A DNA stretch of 64,000 nucleotides from Hirsutella rhossiliensis (Eukaryota; Ascomycota; Sordariomycetes; Hypocreales; Ophiocordycipitaceae): positions 5,766,001 to 5,830,000 of the forward strand of contig NW_025408671.1 in the NCBI RefSeq assembly GCF_020360975.1. Direction: 5' to 3'. Below are positions 11,557 through 23,454 of the stretch, piece by piece; within the stretch, counting starts at the first letter, position 1; every line of letters begins with the position of its first letter. The notes beneath the pieces were generated by a model. It did no database searches, was not told the origin of the DNA, and was given only the letters and a program-made list of their open reading frames with translations. Made by a program: the position numbers and the translations under genes.

Positions 11557-14500
11557 ATATTAAAGAACGACTTTCTTACTCTTATAGTCTATAAGATAAT
11601 ACTTATAGAGCCTTAAGATTATAATAAGTAGGTAAAGGAGCTATAAGATCGTATAAATAAAACTATCTATAATTTAGTTTTCTTTAATAAGTAGGACCCT
11701 CTTAAGCCCCCTTTTTCTCCTAGAGCAATAGAATTTATAAAGGGAGCTTCCCTCTTTTCTAAGCTAACCTCTATATAATAAAGAGCTTTTTCTACTACCT
11801 TAGGTAACTATAAGAGTTACTATAAAGAATACCTTTATAAGATAAAGCTACTAACTACTACTTATATAGTAATAATAAAATCCGTTAGTACTATAAAGCT
11901 AATCTCTTTTTAAAAGGAAGAGACTCTTAGATAGTAGCTTTTAAAGCTCGAGACCTTAATAGCTCCCTTAAAGGGCTATATAACTAACCGTATTAAGAAG
12001 ACCTATATAATATACCTAGGAGCCTTTTTTACTAGGAACCTACTAGCTTTTTTATAGCTAGCTAAGTAAGAAGAAATCCTTAAGGAAGCTAACTAATACT
12101 TTATAATAAAAGCTCTTTCTAGCTAGTAGCTATAAGATATATCTCTATTAATAAAGCCTATTAGTAATAGTTACTTAACTATCTTTTAAGAAGCTAGCTA
12201 AGAACTAAATAAAGAGGCTACTTAAGTATAATAATAGTTAGCTTTATTCTTTTATAGCTAGTACTTAACCTAGATAGCTCGACCTACTACCCCTATAGCT
12301 ACTATAGCCCCTATAGCTATAGCCCCTACTACTACTACTACTACTACTACTCTTTTAGCTCGTTCTCCCTTAAGAGCCTTAATACCGTCGTTAACTATAG
12401 CTATAGCCTTAGCCCTAGCTCTAACTCTTACTCCGGTCCTAGCCCTAGCCCCGTTAGTCCGTCCGGCCTAACTAGTCCCTTAATAGACCTTTTAGTTTAT
12501 TAGTTAAATAATTAAGGAACTAGTTAAAATCGAACCTCGTTAAAATTAATAATAAGGGGTAAAAAGAGGGGGCTTTTAAGTAGACCTATTAGATTAGAAT
12601 AAGGATTCCTCGAAGAAATAAAAGAGTAGATAAAACGGCTGCCTAGCCTATAAATCCCTAGGCTATTAGTTATTATAATACTAATAAGTCTTTAAGGAAA
12701 ACTAACTTAAAGGATTTAACCTTTTAAAGAGGCTATAAGAAGTAATATAATAGTCTCTTAAGGAGGACCCCTTATTATAGAAGAAGATAGATAAGATTTA
12801 GGTTACTAAGAAATAGTAACTAACGCTATTACCTTTATTTAAGCTATAAATTTAAGGAAAAATCGTTAGTATAGTAAATCCGGCCTTTATCTTCCTTATA
12901 GATTAATAAGACTACCTATTAAGACCCTTTAATTATCCCCTATGAAAATTAGGTATCCTTAACTCTAGTACTTCCCTTAATATCTATAATATACTTTTAC
13001 GATTCTAGTCCTTTAAGAAAGTATAAAGGGAATACCTTATTACTAGGGAACTAACTATATAGATAGACGGGTATAAAAGGGTGAATTTTACGATAAAATT
13101 ACCTAATAGGTCTATATAAATTCTTCGATAAAAAAGGGTAGCTTTTTACCCTTAATTTTTAATAAGCTTAATTTCCTTTTACCTTTTTTAAGAGGAAGGA
13201 ATCTTCTAAGATATAACGTCTAAGCCTATAAAGCTAGTCTAGAAGAATTAGATAATTAAGCTTATTAAGGAGAAATTTAGTTAATTTATTCTTAAATTCT
13301 AACCTATCCTTAAAAAGGAATCTCTTAAAAAGTTAGCTTTCCCTACTAAGAAGGTAGGTTTTAAGGACCCTCTTTTAGTAGCCTAAGTAAACGGTCTTTT
13401 TTAGTATATATAACTTAGTTACCTAGGCCCCCTAGCTTTATATAAGCTAGGCTAATAAAAAGGTATATAAATAAGGGGCCTAAAGACTATTAAATATAAA
13501 TACTATAGCTAAGGAAAGACTAAGAGACGAATTTTTAAACGAACCCCTTTATAGCCGGACTAGCTATATAAGGAAATTTAGGTTAACTAAACCGATGTCT
13601 CTAAGGATTATAAAAGCTTCGTTAAGGTAATATTTTTTATAGACGCTTTTTTAAGGGTAGTTTTCCCTTATTTCTTATAAACCTACTTAAGTAAATATAA
13701 CTAGTTTACCCTCTAAGACTTTATTAACTAGATAAAATCTTACTTTAGCTATAAGGTAAAGAAGATATAGTTTAATAGAGAGCTATTTATAAAGGATATC
13801 TTAAATTAGGTTTAAAAAAGGGTATTTTACCCCTCTTATTAATACTAAATACCTAGGCCTAGAATAAAGGGGTAGAAAGATTAAGGGGTACTATAATAAA
13901 AAGGGCCTATATAATAAGACTTACTATAAAGCTTCCTTATAACCTTTAAAGGGAAGTTATTAAGACTACTTATTACTTTTAAAACTAGACCCTTAGGGAC
14001 CTTAAGGACCTTAGAGAACTAAACTAAGGAATAGACTAGAAATTATCTTTTAAGCTCTATATAAAAAAGAGGGCCTTACTAGCTTACCTTTATACTTATA
14101 GCTATAAGGTATATACTATAACTATTAATATATAGCTAAAAAGGAAGAAGAAAAGAAAGTTTAATCTTAGAGCCTTTATTAGTTACCTTATTAATTATAA
14201 TTCTATAAATATCTTTTAGATCTAGATTCCTCTTTTATAAAAGGTTATTTTAACTAAGGATATAATTTTTAATAACTCTAGCTTCTTTAATAGAAAGAGG
14301 GATTAATAGCTACTTTTACTCTTATAACGTTAACTAATTTAAAATATCTAAATGCCCCCTTCTTAATAGTTATAAAAAGAGGCTTTAAATAAGGAAATAA
14401 AAAAAGAAACTAACGTTAAAGTAGTAAAAGATAACGCTAATCTTTAAGAAAAATAGGAAGCTACTAAATTAAATAATCTAAATAAAAAAGGAGACTATAG

Positions 14501-16480
14501 GAAAGCGGTAGAGCTAGAATACGCCTACCTCCCTACGCCTCCTTATATAAAATAAAAAGAAGATCTAAAAGTAGCTTTCTTTATTAGTCTTTCTATCTTA
14601 ACCTTTAAAGGGGTAGGAAAGGCACCTCTCTTAAAGGATTACCTAGCTGCCTTTTTATCCTTACTTTAAGAAGTAAAGGAAGGTATAGGGCCCGATATAA
14701 AAAAAGACTAACCTCTTTCTTATTTCGATTATTTTTCTAACTTTTATCTAACGCTTATAAAAGACGGTTCCTATAAAGTATTTATAGTAGGCTAGCTCTT
14801 TAAGCTATAGCTATTAGTAAGGAAGGTATATAAAAGAGACCTCTTAGACCTATTAGTAAACTAAAAGCAGCTAGAAAAACACCCTTTTAAAGACTAGTTT
14901 TTCTAGGCCTAGAAAGACTACCTAGCCTTATATAAATAAATAGGGTCTTTTAAAAAGGTTCTTAATAAAAAGGTAAGAGGAAAATAAGTCCTTAGCTATA
15001 AGTAGGTCTTTATTTATAAGACTAATAAATATAGCTTCCTTTAAAAATATAAAGCCTAGGTACTTATTTATAGGAATTAATAGGAAAAAGGGGATTTACT
15101 TACTAAGGTAACTACCTTAGTAAGGATACCTTTTTAGACCCTTATTACTATAGAAATAGAATTTAACCTCGAACTTAATTAAATAGATATAGTTAATACC
15201 TTTATTAACTGCCCCCTTAAGGAAGAAGAAGTTATTTATATATAACTTCCTCTTAAATTCTAATACCTAAGAAACGTTCTATAGCTTAGGAAAGCTTTAT
15301 ATAGACTATAAAGATTACCCGTTCTTTAGTAATAGTATTTAATAAGTTCCCTTAAAGCCCTAAGCTTTACGAAAGTCCCTTAGGAACTATATATAATATA
15401 AAAGTATAAAATTATAGCCTTCTTCTATATTAACGATATTATTTAGGTATTCTTAAAAAAAGAAGAAGCTATTATAAGGGAGGCTATATAAGGCTTATAA
15501 TAAAGATATAAGATAACTAAGCTAAGAGAGCTAAAGTAGTTCCTAAGGATATAAATCTTATAGAATAAGTCCTAATAAACTATTTAGATTACCTAAGACG
15601 CTTATATTAATAAGGTCGCTTATAAATTCCTCCTTAAATCCCTCGATAAGAAGCTTCCCTTTATACCTATATTAAATAAAGAGCTTTTATTTAATCCGTC
15701 CTTTTAAGCTAGGGAGTAAGAGAAATACTAATATTAATAAAAGGTAGGCTCCTTACTTTTTTTAGCTATTTCTACTAGACCGGATATCTCTTTTATAGTC
15801 TCTTAGCTAGCTAGGTATAACTAGAATCCTAGCCTTAGGCACTAAGAAGTAATAGACTAAGCTATCCTTTATCTTTATTTAATAAGATTATATAGTTTAT
15901 ACTTAAGAGGGTAAGAAAGGAAGGAAATAGCTACCGAAATCTTTTTTTATTTAAGCGATTTATCTTTTATAGATAATTCCTTAGATAGAAAGAGCTTATA
16001 AAGGTATATTATATCCCTTTTTAAAGGAACTATTACTTAAAGAGCTTTAAAGTAAGCTACTATTACTACTTTAAGTATAGAGGTAGAGCTATTAGCTCTT
16101 TTAAAAGTATTAAAAGAAGCGATTTTCCTTAGTAAGCTATTAATATCTTTATAACTATAAATTCTAACCGTATTAGCTATAAAATATAATAATATATAGA
16201 CTATATAAATTCTTATAAAGGAAAATAGTAAGCTATTAACTTAGCTATAGTATATTAATATCTATTAGTATTAGTTATACTAAGAGGTCTAAAAGGGACT
16301 TATTTCTATTTATTAGGTTTTAATAGTATTAATAAAAGCTAATAGTCTTATAAAGCCCTTACTAAAGTAAAAGCTAGCTATCTTTTTATAGTAAATTAGG
16401 CTAAAAGATATTTAAGAAAAGCTATCTTTAGAAGCCTACTTTAAGAGTCTATAAGAGGAGCTAATAGTATATAAGAGGAA
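11557..16480 (+). pseudogene. Copia B1 gag-pol pseudogene
   Basis: Aligns with B2 gag-pol. The ATG of B2 gag is ATA here (about 11557). Protease, integrase, RT and RNase H follow in copia order. The RT box that reads Y-V-D-D in B2 reads Y-I-N-D (about 15427-15438). Stops (TAA/TAG) occur every few codons, the result of Gln and Trp codon decay. A gag linker with a CTA microsatellite lies at 12290-12530 and reads Pro/Ala/Thr-rich. No product is possible. Confidence 0.85.
12325..12351. repeat. CTA microsatellite in copia B1 gag linker
   Basis: Nine tandem CTA triplets inside the gag linker, in frame as Thr or Leu codons. B3 has an interrupted version (about 49010-49070) and B2 lacks most of the linker. 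Confidence 0.85.
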
Positions 16481-16752
16481 GGAGACGTTTATAGCTAAAG
16501 AGAGGAATTAGGACTTATTTTTCTTAAAGGTCCCTTTTTAGGGACTTATCTTTAAAGAAGCCCCCCTTTCTTATAGGACTTAATATCCTTCTTAGGCCCC
16601 TTTTTCCTAAAAGTAGGTTTAAAAGAGCCTAGGGCTAAAACCTAGATTTCTTAAGTAAAGGATAAGTATAGACTAAGACCTCCTTTATACGCTTACCAGC
16701 CGAAGTATTTAGCTTACCCTTTTTATAAGGGTAGGCTATAGCTAAGGGGGTA

Positions 16753-17238
16753 TATCGTAAAGTATAGCTTAATTTTATAGTTCTTAGAGATATCCCTTAA
16801 TAAGAGGGACTAAGGAAGCTAAAAATACTTAGTATAGAAAAAGGAAGAAGTAGCTAAAAAGAGGTATAAAAAGGAGGGTAAAGGTATAAGGGGAAGTAAA
16901 AGTAGTAATAGCTTCTTATAAAGGTAGTAAGAAATAAGATAGATATACTAGTAATAGCTAGAAAAGAAGGGAAAAACTAGTAAAAAGCTTAGTAGTTAAA
17001 AGGATATTAATAGCTTCTTTAAGTAGGATCTTCTTTATTAATTAAGATACTAAATAAGTATAAAGAAGGGCGTTAAATAAAGGAAAGAAAGAAAATAAAG
17101 GTAATATAATAATTACTTCCTTATTATAATTACTACCTTTATAAGAATTAAATATCTCTACCCTACCTATCTAACCCCTTACTTTTAATTTTACCTTTAT
17201 ATATTTTATATATACTTCTTATATCTCTCTTTATAAGA
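16753..17238 (+). repeat. Copia B1 3' LTR
   Basis: Same length as the 5' LTR, with differences that are mostly transitions. Preceded by the purine-rich tract GCTAAGGGGG at 16741-16750. Confidence 0.88.
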
Positions 17239-17716
17239 ATACTAAGTCCTACTTAGTCTTATATAATTTCCCTTTTATAGGCGTTATCTAATAAAATATA
17301 ACTATAGTATAAGAGATTAAAGACTAAATTACCTTACTATAGACTTCCTTAGTATATAGTAAGGTATAGCCTTATATAAACGCTACGAGCTTAGTTAAGG
17401 CTATAGTTTAAGGCTTTATCTTTACTTAAAGTTATTTTAAGTATATCTTTTAATATAATTTCTAGTATACTTAAACCCTTAATAGGCGGGCCTCTTAAAC
17501 TAGTATTACTATATTAGCCTTAAGGTAGACTAGTATTATTATTACTTATTTCCTTTATATAAAGTATATTAACTTACTTTTTAATAGTTAAAAAGTAACT
17601 ATAAACTTAGTCGCTTAGTTTATATATACCTTTTAAGCCTCCTTTAAGTATACTACTATAATAGCCTTATTAGGTTTAAAACTAACTATATTTATATTAT
17701 CGGTAAAGTTAATAAT
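17239..17716 (-). pseudogene. LINE1 segment 2: ORF2 RT C-terminal part
   Basis: Matches 53086-53545 of LINE2. In LINE2 this stretch (minus strand) reads as the end of the RT domain: a W-A-type segment after the catalytic box, then K-L-A-V-S-I-[Q]-G-Y-x-x-L (family motif L-x-A-S-T-W-G-x-x-L), a Y-x-x-V-I-R region and G-A-Y-x-A-T. The left neighbour is copia B1; the right end is cut at the catalytic FADD codons by the SINE. Confidence 0.75.
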
Positions 17717-18476
17717 ATTATTATTAAGATTATACTAGTAACCTATCTAGAGGTATCTAGAACTTCGGCGTTAAATAGGAGAGAAAAACTAAAGTACCTA
17801 GAGGAAAACCCTCCCCTTTTTTTATAGCTAGTTTACCCTTATACTAGGTCGCGGTTATAATATATAAGAATCTTACGCCGGCTATCTTAGGTATTATTAT
17901 AGTTAGTTAGAATTATATTAGCCCCGCTATAAAGTAACCTTAGAAAGTAACTCCTTTATATACGCGGGGTATATAGCGTTAATCGGTAGTATAAGCGTTT
18001 TTAGTTAATAGTTAATTATATAATTATCTTTAACCTTATCTTATAATAATATCTTCCTAGGCTCTACTTTATTTTTCCGCTATAAGGCTTAGCGGGCTAA
18101 TTTTATTAATACTAGCCTTTAGCTAGGCCGGTAGTTAGGTTATCGCACTAGCTTCGCGCTATACTTATTAAGTTACTAGTATCGGCCCTAGGTTTTTATT
18201 TTCCTAGTTAAGGGGCCCGGACTAGGGTTAAGGGGAGGTCCTAACGAATTCGTCGCTAAGTCTAGGTAGGCGAGGTCCGGGCCAGCCTACTTATAGCGGG
18301 GCTAGACTACTAGTATATTTATAAGCGCTTTTAAAAGCGCTAATTAGTAAATTAATAAGTAAGTTAATATAGTCTACTAATCTAACTAAAAGTTAATTAT
18401 ACCCTTAGCTAGATTTAAACTAACTTTAGCGTTATAGCTAGTAGGCCTCCTAGGTATATAACTACTATACTATAAA
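17717..18476 (-). mobile_element. tRNA-derived SINE with a LINE-shared 3' tail (760 bp)
   Basis: On the minus strand it starts with a tRNA-like head of about 75 bp: box A TAGTATAGTAG (RIP form of TGGTATAGTGG), then a T-arm AGTTAG-TTTAAAT-CTAGCT with box B. The body has a GC-rich core (about 18060-18330). The last ~170 bp (17717-17885) match the 3' end of LINE1/LINE2, including the TAA tail. The insertion is bounded by a 15-bp duplication GGTAAAG(T/C)TAATAAT (17702-17716, 18477-18491) and interrupts the FADD codons of LINE1. A head from tRNA plus tail from a LINE is the standard SINE layout. Alternative: a 5'-truncated divergent LINE, but that does not explain the pol III boxes. Confidence 0.72.
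18411..18472 (-). promoter_or_regulatory. SINE internal pol III promoter (boxes A and B)
   Basis: Box A at 18462-18472 (TAGTATAGTAG on minus) and box B at 18411-18421 (AGTTTAAATCT, expected unmutated form GGTTCAAATCC). Their spacing of about 40 bp fits a tRNA-type promoter. Every deviation from consensus is C to T or G to A. Confidence 0.65.
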
Positions 18477-18981
18477 GGTAAAGCTAATAATATAAATACT
18501 ATATATTATACTAAGCCTTTTATATAGGGGGGTTATATAGTATAAAATTAAGATTAAGGCTAAAAAAGAGCCTTAAAGGACTTTTATTAATACTTAAGTT
18601 AGCTTTAAGGTCTTTTTATTAAAGTAAAGGGTCGATCTTTTATCGCTTATAAAGCTCTATATTAAGCTTATAAGCTATTTAAGGTATCCCTTAAGCTTTA
18701 GTTCCCTTATAAGCTTATTATAGTTAACTATATTAAATACGCCCTTAATATCTAGCTATAAGAATAATATAATACCCTTTTAGGCTTAAGTTATATATAT
18801 TAGTTTTATTACTAATAAGATTACTACCTTTATAAAGTATTCCTTTTTATTCCTTATTTATTTATTTAATAAGATACTATTTACTTTTATTACTCTTATA
18901 ATCTTTTAAGCTAGTATCTATTTAAGTACTTTCCTTACTATAAGTAGAAAGGAAATTAGTTTCTATCCCTTTACTATATAG
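18477..18981 (-). pseudogene. LINE1 segment 3: RT core
   Basis: Matches 53530-54045 of LINE2. In LINE2 this part (minus) reads S-P-L-K-L-P-P-I-P-x-L, the decayed Q-G-S-P-L-S-P-I-L box, a short spacer, then F-A-D-N-I (FADD box). The left border is the SINE target duplication and the right border is gypsy D. Confidence 0.75.
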
Positions 18982-19170
18982 TTATTATAAAGTAAGTAAA
19001 GGTATATATATAAGTACTATTTATAGGATAATATTAATAAGCTATATAGAGCTCTTTTATATATAGCTAGCCTATATATATATATATATAGGATCCGGCC
19101 CTTTATATATAACTATATAGCTTAGGCTATAACTTAAGCCTATAACCTATAATAGTTAAAAACTTTTATA
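18982..19170 (-). repeat. Gypsy D 3' LTR
   Basis: 189 bp with a TA dinucleotide run at about 19073-19091. It matches 43892-44078, where the TA run is 2 bp shorter. Confidence 0.8.
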
Positions 19171-19474
19171 TAATGCCCTCCCTTAAGCGCGGCGCGGCGC
19201 TACCTTATTAATAGCTTCTATACTATTAAGCCTATACCGCTAGCTTTACCCTACCCTTTTCCTATTAATCGTGCTAGCCTTACTAGCCTTAGTATCCCTA
19301 GGCTTATTAGCCTAGGTAGCCGTAACCTAGCTCTATACTTATTAGCTAGCTAGCTATTTAAATAAGGGCGTAACCTATTATATATACTCCTAGGTAGCCG
19401 GCGGCCGGCCTAGACCTACGTAAGCCTTAGGTTACCCGTCCCCTTAGCCTTAAGCAGCCTTCTCTACTAAGGGG

Positions 19475-19527
19475 TATATAAGGCAGTATCCCCCTTTCTT
19501 TCTTCCCTTCTTTCTCTTCTTTCTTTA
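19475..19527 (+). promoter_or_regulatory. Candidate plus-strand promoter: TATA box and pyrimidine tract
   Basis: TATATAAGG at 19475-19483, then an uninterrupted C/T run of 37 bp at about 19491-19527. TATA box plus CT-rich tract is a common fungal promoter layout, and the plus-strand quasi-frame starts about 210 bp further on. On the minus strand the same tract is a long polypurine run and could instead serve gypsy D as an extra polypurine tract. Confidence 0.4.
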
Positions 19528-19735
19528 ACCGTAATAATAATAGTAATAAGTAAGTTCTACTTTACTTAAAGTATTAGTTTATTCTTAGCTATATAGGCCG
19601 CTCTATTAATATATACTTATAGTAGTAGCTATAGTAGTAATAATAGCCTTAATAATAATAATAACTTTAATTAGTAAGTTCCCTGCTTTATAAAGCGGGA
19701 GGCTATAATCTATAATACTAACTTCGGCGATAAAT

Positions 19736-20660
19736 ATATCTATCTCCTCCTCCCCTGCCTCCTCTTTCTTAGAGTATATAGAGTCGTTCGTCGACGCTAT
19801 ACTAAGCACGGCTAACGATAGCTCTACCGCTACCGCTACTCCCGCCCGCGCCCCTACTACCGCGCCTACCGCCGCCGCTACTACCTCTACTACGCTAGCT
19901 ACCCTTATATCGCCCTTTAAGGTAACGACGCTATCCCCGCCGCTACCTATAACGCCCGACCCTTTAGCCCTCGCCTCTATCTCCGCTACCCTTATAAGTC
20001 TATAGTTAAGTAAGTATAATAAGCGTTTTCTACTAACCTCCTATAGTATAAGCGCTAAGTATAGGCTAGCACCGCCCGCTCGGCCCCTTATATATATTAT
20101 ACGTTATAGGAGCTTAACTACTCTAACTAGGTCGGGCGCCGCTACGGCGGCAGCTACTACTAGTACGCGCGCGCCGGCCGCGCCTATAAGGCAGCGCCTC
20201 CCGTCTTACTTACTACGGCGTTAGCTTAAAAGGCTAGCTTATATAGGTAGGCGCGGGGGGCTACTAAGAAGCGCCTTACCGCCGCCGCTACTATATACTA
20301 TAACCTCCGCGCCCTTAAGCGATAGGGCCTTATACTTAAGTAAGTCCTTACTCCTTTGCTCCCCCGCTTTCGCCTTTAATATACCCGGCGCTAGGGATAC
20401 CGCCTCTATCGCCCTATCGGCGGTCCCCTTAACCGTGCCCGCCTCCTCTACCGCTACCGCCCTTACCGCCGCTACCGACGCTAGCCGCCGCCCCTCTGCC
20501 CTTAGAGCCGCCGCCGCCGCTAACTAGCTTATAGGCTTAAAGGGCCGCCTTAGCGCCTTAGAGAGCGCCGCCGCCGCTAATAAGAAAGAGGAGGCTAATA
20601 AAGATAATAATAACGATAATAATAATAAGGGTAACGATAATAATAAGGAATAGGCCTAGG
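19736..20660 (+). pseudogene. GC-rich reading frame antisense to gypsy D, function unknown
   Basis: The frame starts at ATA-TCT (probable former ATG) and runs about 300 codons with only a handful of TAG/TAA, far fewer than neighbouring frames. Composition: a Ser/Pro start, an Ala/Thr-rich stretch (about 19820-19960), an Arg-rich middle, then a leucine/alanine segment that could form a coiled coil (about 20500-20570), and an Asp/Asn/Lys-rich end with repeated AAT/GAT codons (about 20585-20655). It lies between the D chromodomain and 3' LTR, opposite in strand. I do not recognise the protein. It may be an extra antisense gene of the element, a captured host gene, or an artefact of low CpA with retained CpG. 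The 67-codon minus-strand ORF at 19606-19809 overlaps its start and looks accidental. Confidence 0.4.
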
Positions 20661-20779
20661 TAGTTTAAGGGCTCTACCTTATAATAAACGCTATTTTTAT
20701 CTTTACTTATATTATTATACTTATATTACTATAACTACCCCCTTTACTTTACTTACTTTATAGTCCTAGCCTAGGCTAT

Positions 20780-22731
20780 TATTAGTAGTTTACTAGTCTA
20801 TCGTTCTTATTTACTAGTTTATATAGGGCCTTAAACTTATTAAGGGCTATAGCTCCCGTAAACTTATATATAGGTTCCTATATTAAGTTAAGGTACCTAT
20901 ACTACTTTATAAGAACCTCTTAGCGTTTTCCCTAGCCGACCTTCTTTTAGCGTATAGCCTATATCTCCTTAACCTCGAATTTATTATCCCCCTCTACCTT
21001 AATAGCGGGCGGTTAAGCGTCCGCTACTTCCTATCTAGGTAATAGGTTAAAGAAGGCTCGGCGAAGGAGGTTAACGTTAATCTTATTATAGACCCTTATT
21101 AAAAGATTATTAAGCTTTACTACCTACGGGCTAATAACCCTTTATACTATAAACCTTATATATAGCTAGTTCAGCTTCTTCTTTAGCCGCGCTAACCTAT
21201 AGTTATAGAGGTTAAGCTATACCTTATCTCCTACTATAAACCTATCCGTTAGGGCCCTAGTCTTATTAGCGTGCTACTCTTAATCTTATATTAAGGCGGC
21301 TATCGCGGATTAGTAGTATTCTATAGTTTCTTATAGCTTTTATATAAACGCGGAGGCGCGGCCTTTTAGTAATAAACTACTATATTACTCCGTTACTTTA
21401 TCTATAGCGAATAGGATTAGGGAGGGCAGCTTAAAGCTATATATAATAAAGAAGGGGGCTATTTTAATAGAAGCTTATAGTCTACTATTTAATACGAGCT
21501 AGGCCGCGGGGAGCTAGCGGTCTTAGTTTACTTAGTTATAGGCTACTACTACCTATAAATATATTTATACTTCTTAGTTAACCCTCTTAGGTCCTTTATC
21601 GGTCTATAGGTAATAAGCCGTGCTAAGTAGCTATATAATTTAAAGTAGCTAGTATAGGTACTATTAAAAGCGGCTAGTTTAGTTCGATCTTTTATTACTT
21701 ATAATAGTTTATAAAGGTCGGCTAGCTATATAAGTAAGCCTAGTACTATAAAAAGCGCTCTATATAAGCTTTTATATTTATAAATAGTATTAGCTTTAAT
21801 ACTATTAATTTACTAAGCTAGTCCTTAATTACCTATATATAGCGGTTGCCGCTTTCTATAAGCGGAAGGTCCGTTATAAAGTCTATCTATATATATATAT
21901 AGAACTAGTTAGGTACTAAAAGCTACTTAAGTAGCCCTTTAAGCTATGCCCTCTAAATCTTAGTATAGCTATAAATATTATAGTTATAAAGGAAGCGGCG
22001 AATATAGTACTATAAAAGGGGCTAGTAAAAATCCCTTATAAGGCCTACTACTATACCCTACTAACCTAGGTAGCCTATAATACTAAAGTTATAAATAAGG
22101 TAGACTAGCTTCCCTTAGAGCTCGTTTTATTTATCTAGCTCTAGCGGTCTATCCTTCTCCTTAGCTTTTATAGTATATAGCGCGCCTAGTACCTATAGTC
22201 TCCCCCGCTAACGTAAATACCCTTATAGGTCGATATAATAGTTAGCTACTTATACCTTTAGCTTTAGCTTCGGATCGAGGTATCGAGCGCTAGACTTAAC
22301 GGCGCGGCGTATACTCTTATAAGTATAGTCTAGAGACGATATCCTATCCTATAAGCGTTAAAGGACCTTATCTTAAAATACCTACGCCGTACGCGCCCTT
22401 AGGCCGGTCTATCCCTCCTCGCTAGACTAAGGTAAAGGTATAAAGGAAAGCTTATCTATTAGTACCGCGCCTCCCTTTACTAAGGAAGCTTCTATATAAG
22501 TCTATAGCGCCTCTTATAGAATAAGCTATAGATCCTAGGCCTCGATATCCGCTCCTATTAGCCGGTCTTAATCCCTCTAAGAAAGCGTATCTAGGACTAT
22601 AGAGTCCCGCCCTAGCTAGTACTTAATCGAGAAGTTAAAGTATAAGAGATACTCTACTTAGCGGGCTTACCGCTTTAAGAGGTACTAGTAGGTTATAAAG
22701 TACTCGAGGTTCTTATAGTCTATAAGAACCT
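20780..22731 (-). pseudogene. Gypsy D integrase, chromodomain and end of RNase H
   Basis: On the minus strand the integrase motif I-D-F-I-x-D-L-P appears at about 21875-21915, following the zinc-binding region (22100-22300). The C-terminal chromodomain is at about 20780-21000: E-V-K-E-I, then V-L-I-K-[Q]-Y, then [Q]-E-P, the decayed forms of E-V-E-x-I, L-V-K-W and W-E-P. RNase H is split: its start is at 29041-29300 and its end here, because copia A inserted at 22731. TAA/TAG stops are frequent. The chromodomain would direct integration to methylated histone-marked chromatin in this class. Confidence 0.75.
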
Positions 22732-23428
22732 TATAAGAATATAGCCTTATATTCCTATTTTACTATTATAAAGAAATAATAAGCATAGGAAGGCTTTATA
22801 GAATAAGCTAGTAAAAAGAGGCTCTATAATATAGTCTAAGGGAATAACCCTTAAAAGATAAAGACCTTTACTAAACATCTATACCTTCCTTTAGGAAACG
22901 CGGGTTAGGATAAGCCTATCCTTATAAACAAAAATATATATAAAATACATAGGTTAATTACGAGTAGAACGGATACCCTATTGCCTATTTTAGCCTAGCG
23001 GTTCTAAAGATATCCGCGATACGAGGATAGGTAGGGCATAGAATATTCTAGTTAAATCCACTACTTATACTAGAACCTATAGTCTTACGTTAACTATTAC
23101 GCTATAATTAGACCACCTAGTAAGTTAGGAAGATATACTATAGATAGAGCTTTTTAAGCACTATAGAATATACTAGAAAGCTAACTAATTAGTCTACTAG
23201 TAGGCGAGTAATAGTCTATAAAAGACAAAGGATTTCCCTAAGAGTAGTAGATAGAAGAAGTAAGTTTATATATATCTTTTGCAACGCTATTCTTTTAATA
23301 TATTATTTAGCCCCTTATATGCTCGTTATAAATTCCGGACGAAATCCTACCCTATACTCCTTCGACCGATCCTTCCGCTTACGTTATCGATTACCCGATT
23401 CTACGCTTATTGCTTATACCTTCTTATA
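22732..23428 (+). repeat. Copia A 5' LTR
   Basis: Begins TATAAGAATATA (former TG start) and ends CTTCTTATA. Same length as the 3' LTR, with RIP-type differences. Confidence 0.88.
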
Positions 23429-23444
23429 GGTTATAAGCCCGGCT
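23429..23444 (+). other. Copia A primer-binding site (half tRNA-iMet)
   Basis: GGTTATAAGCCCGGCT follows the LTR; the unmutated form in C1 is GGTTATGAGCCCGGCT. Complementary to the anticodon arm of initiator tRNA-Met. Confidence 0.7.
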
Positions 23445-23454
23445 TCTCTATAAG

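Larger units (their letters stand above)
10929..17238 (+). mobile_element. Copia B1, full length, heavily RIPped, inserted in LINE1 ORF2
   Basis: Two 486-bp LTRs (10929-11414, 16753-17238) and a 5-bp target duplication ATACT (10924-10928, 17239-17243). The interrupted LINE sequence is continuous in LINE2 at about 53085. Order is LTR, primer-binding site, gag-pol, purine tract (CTAAGGGGG), LTR. It aligns along its whole length with copia B2 (32963-39068) but keeps a gag linker of about 150 bp that B2 lacks. Confidence 0.9.

Noticed and set aside
19606..19809. 67-codon minus-strand ORF in gypsy D
   Set aside because: Ile/Thr-rich low-complexity translation ending in repeated ATT/ATA codons; no gypsy domain expected there.
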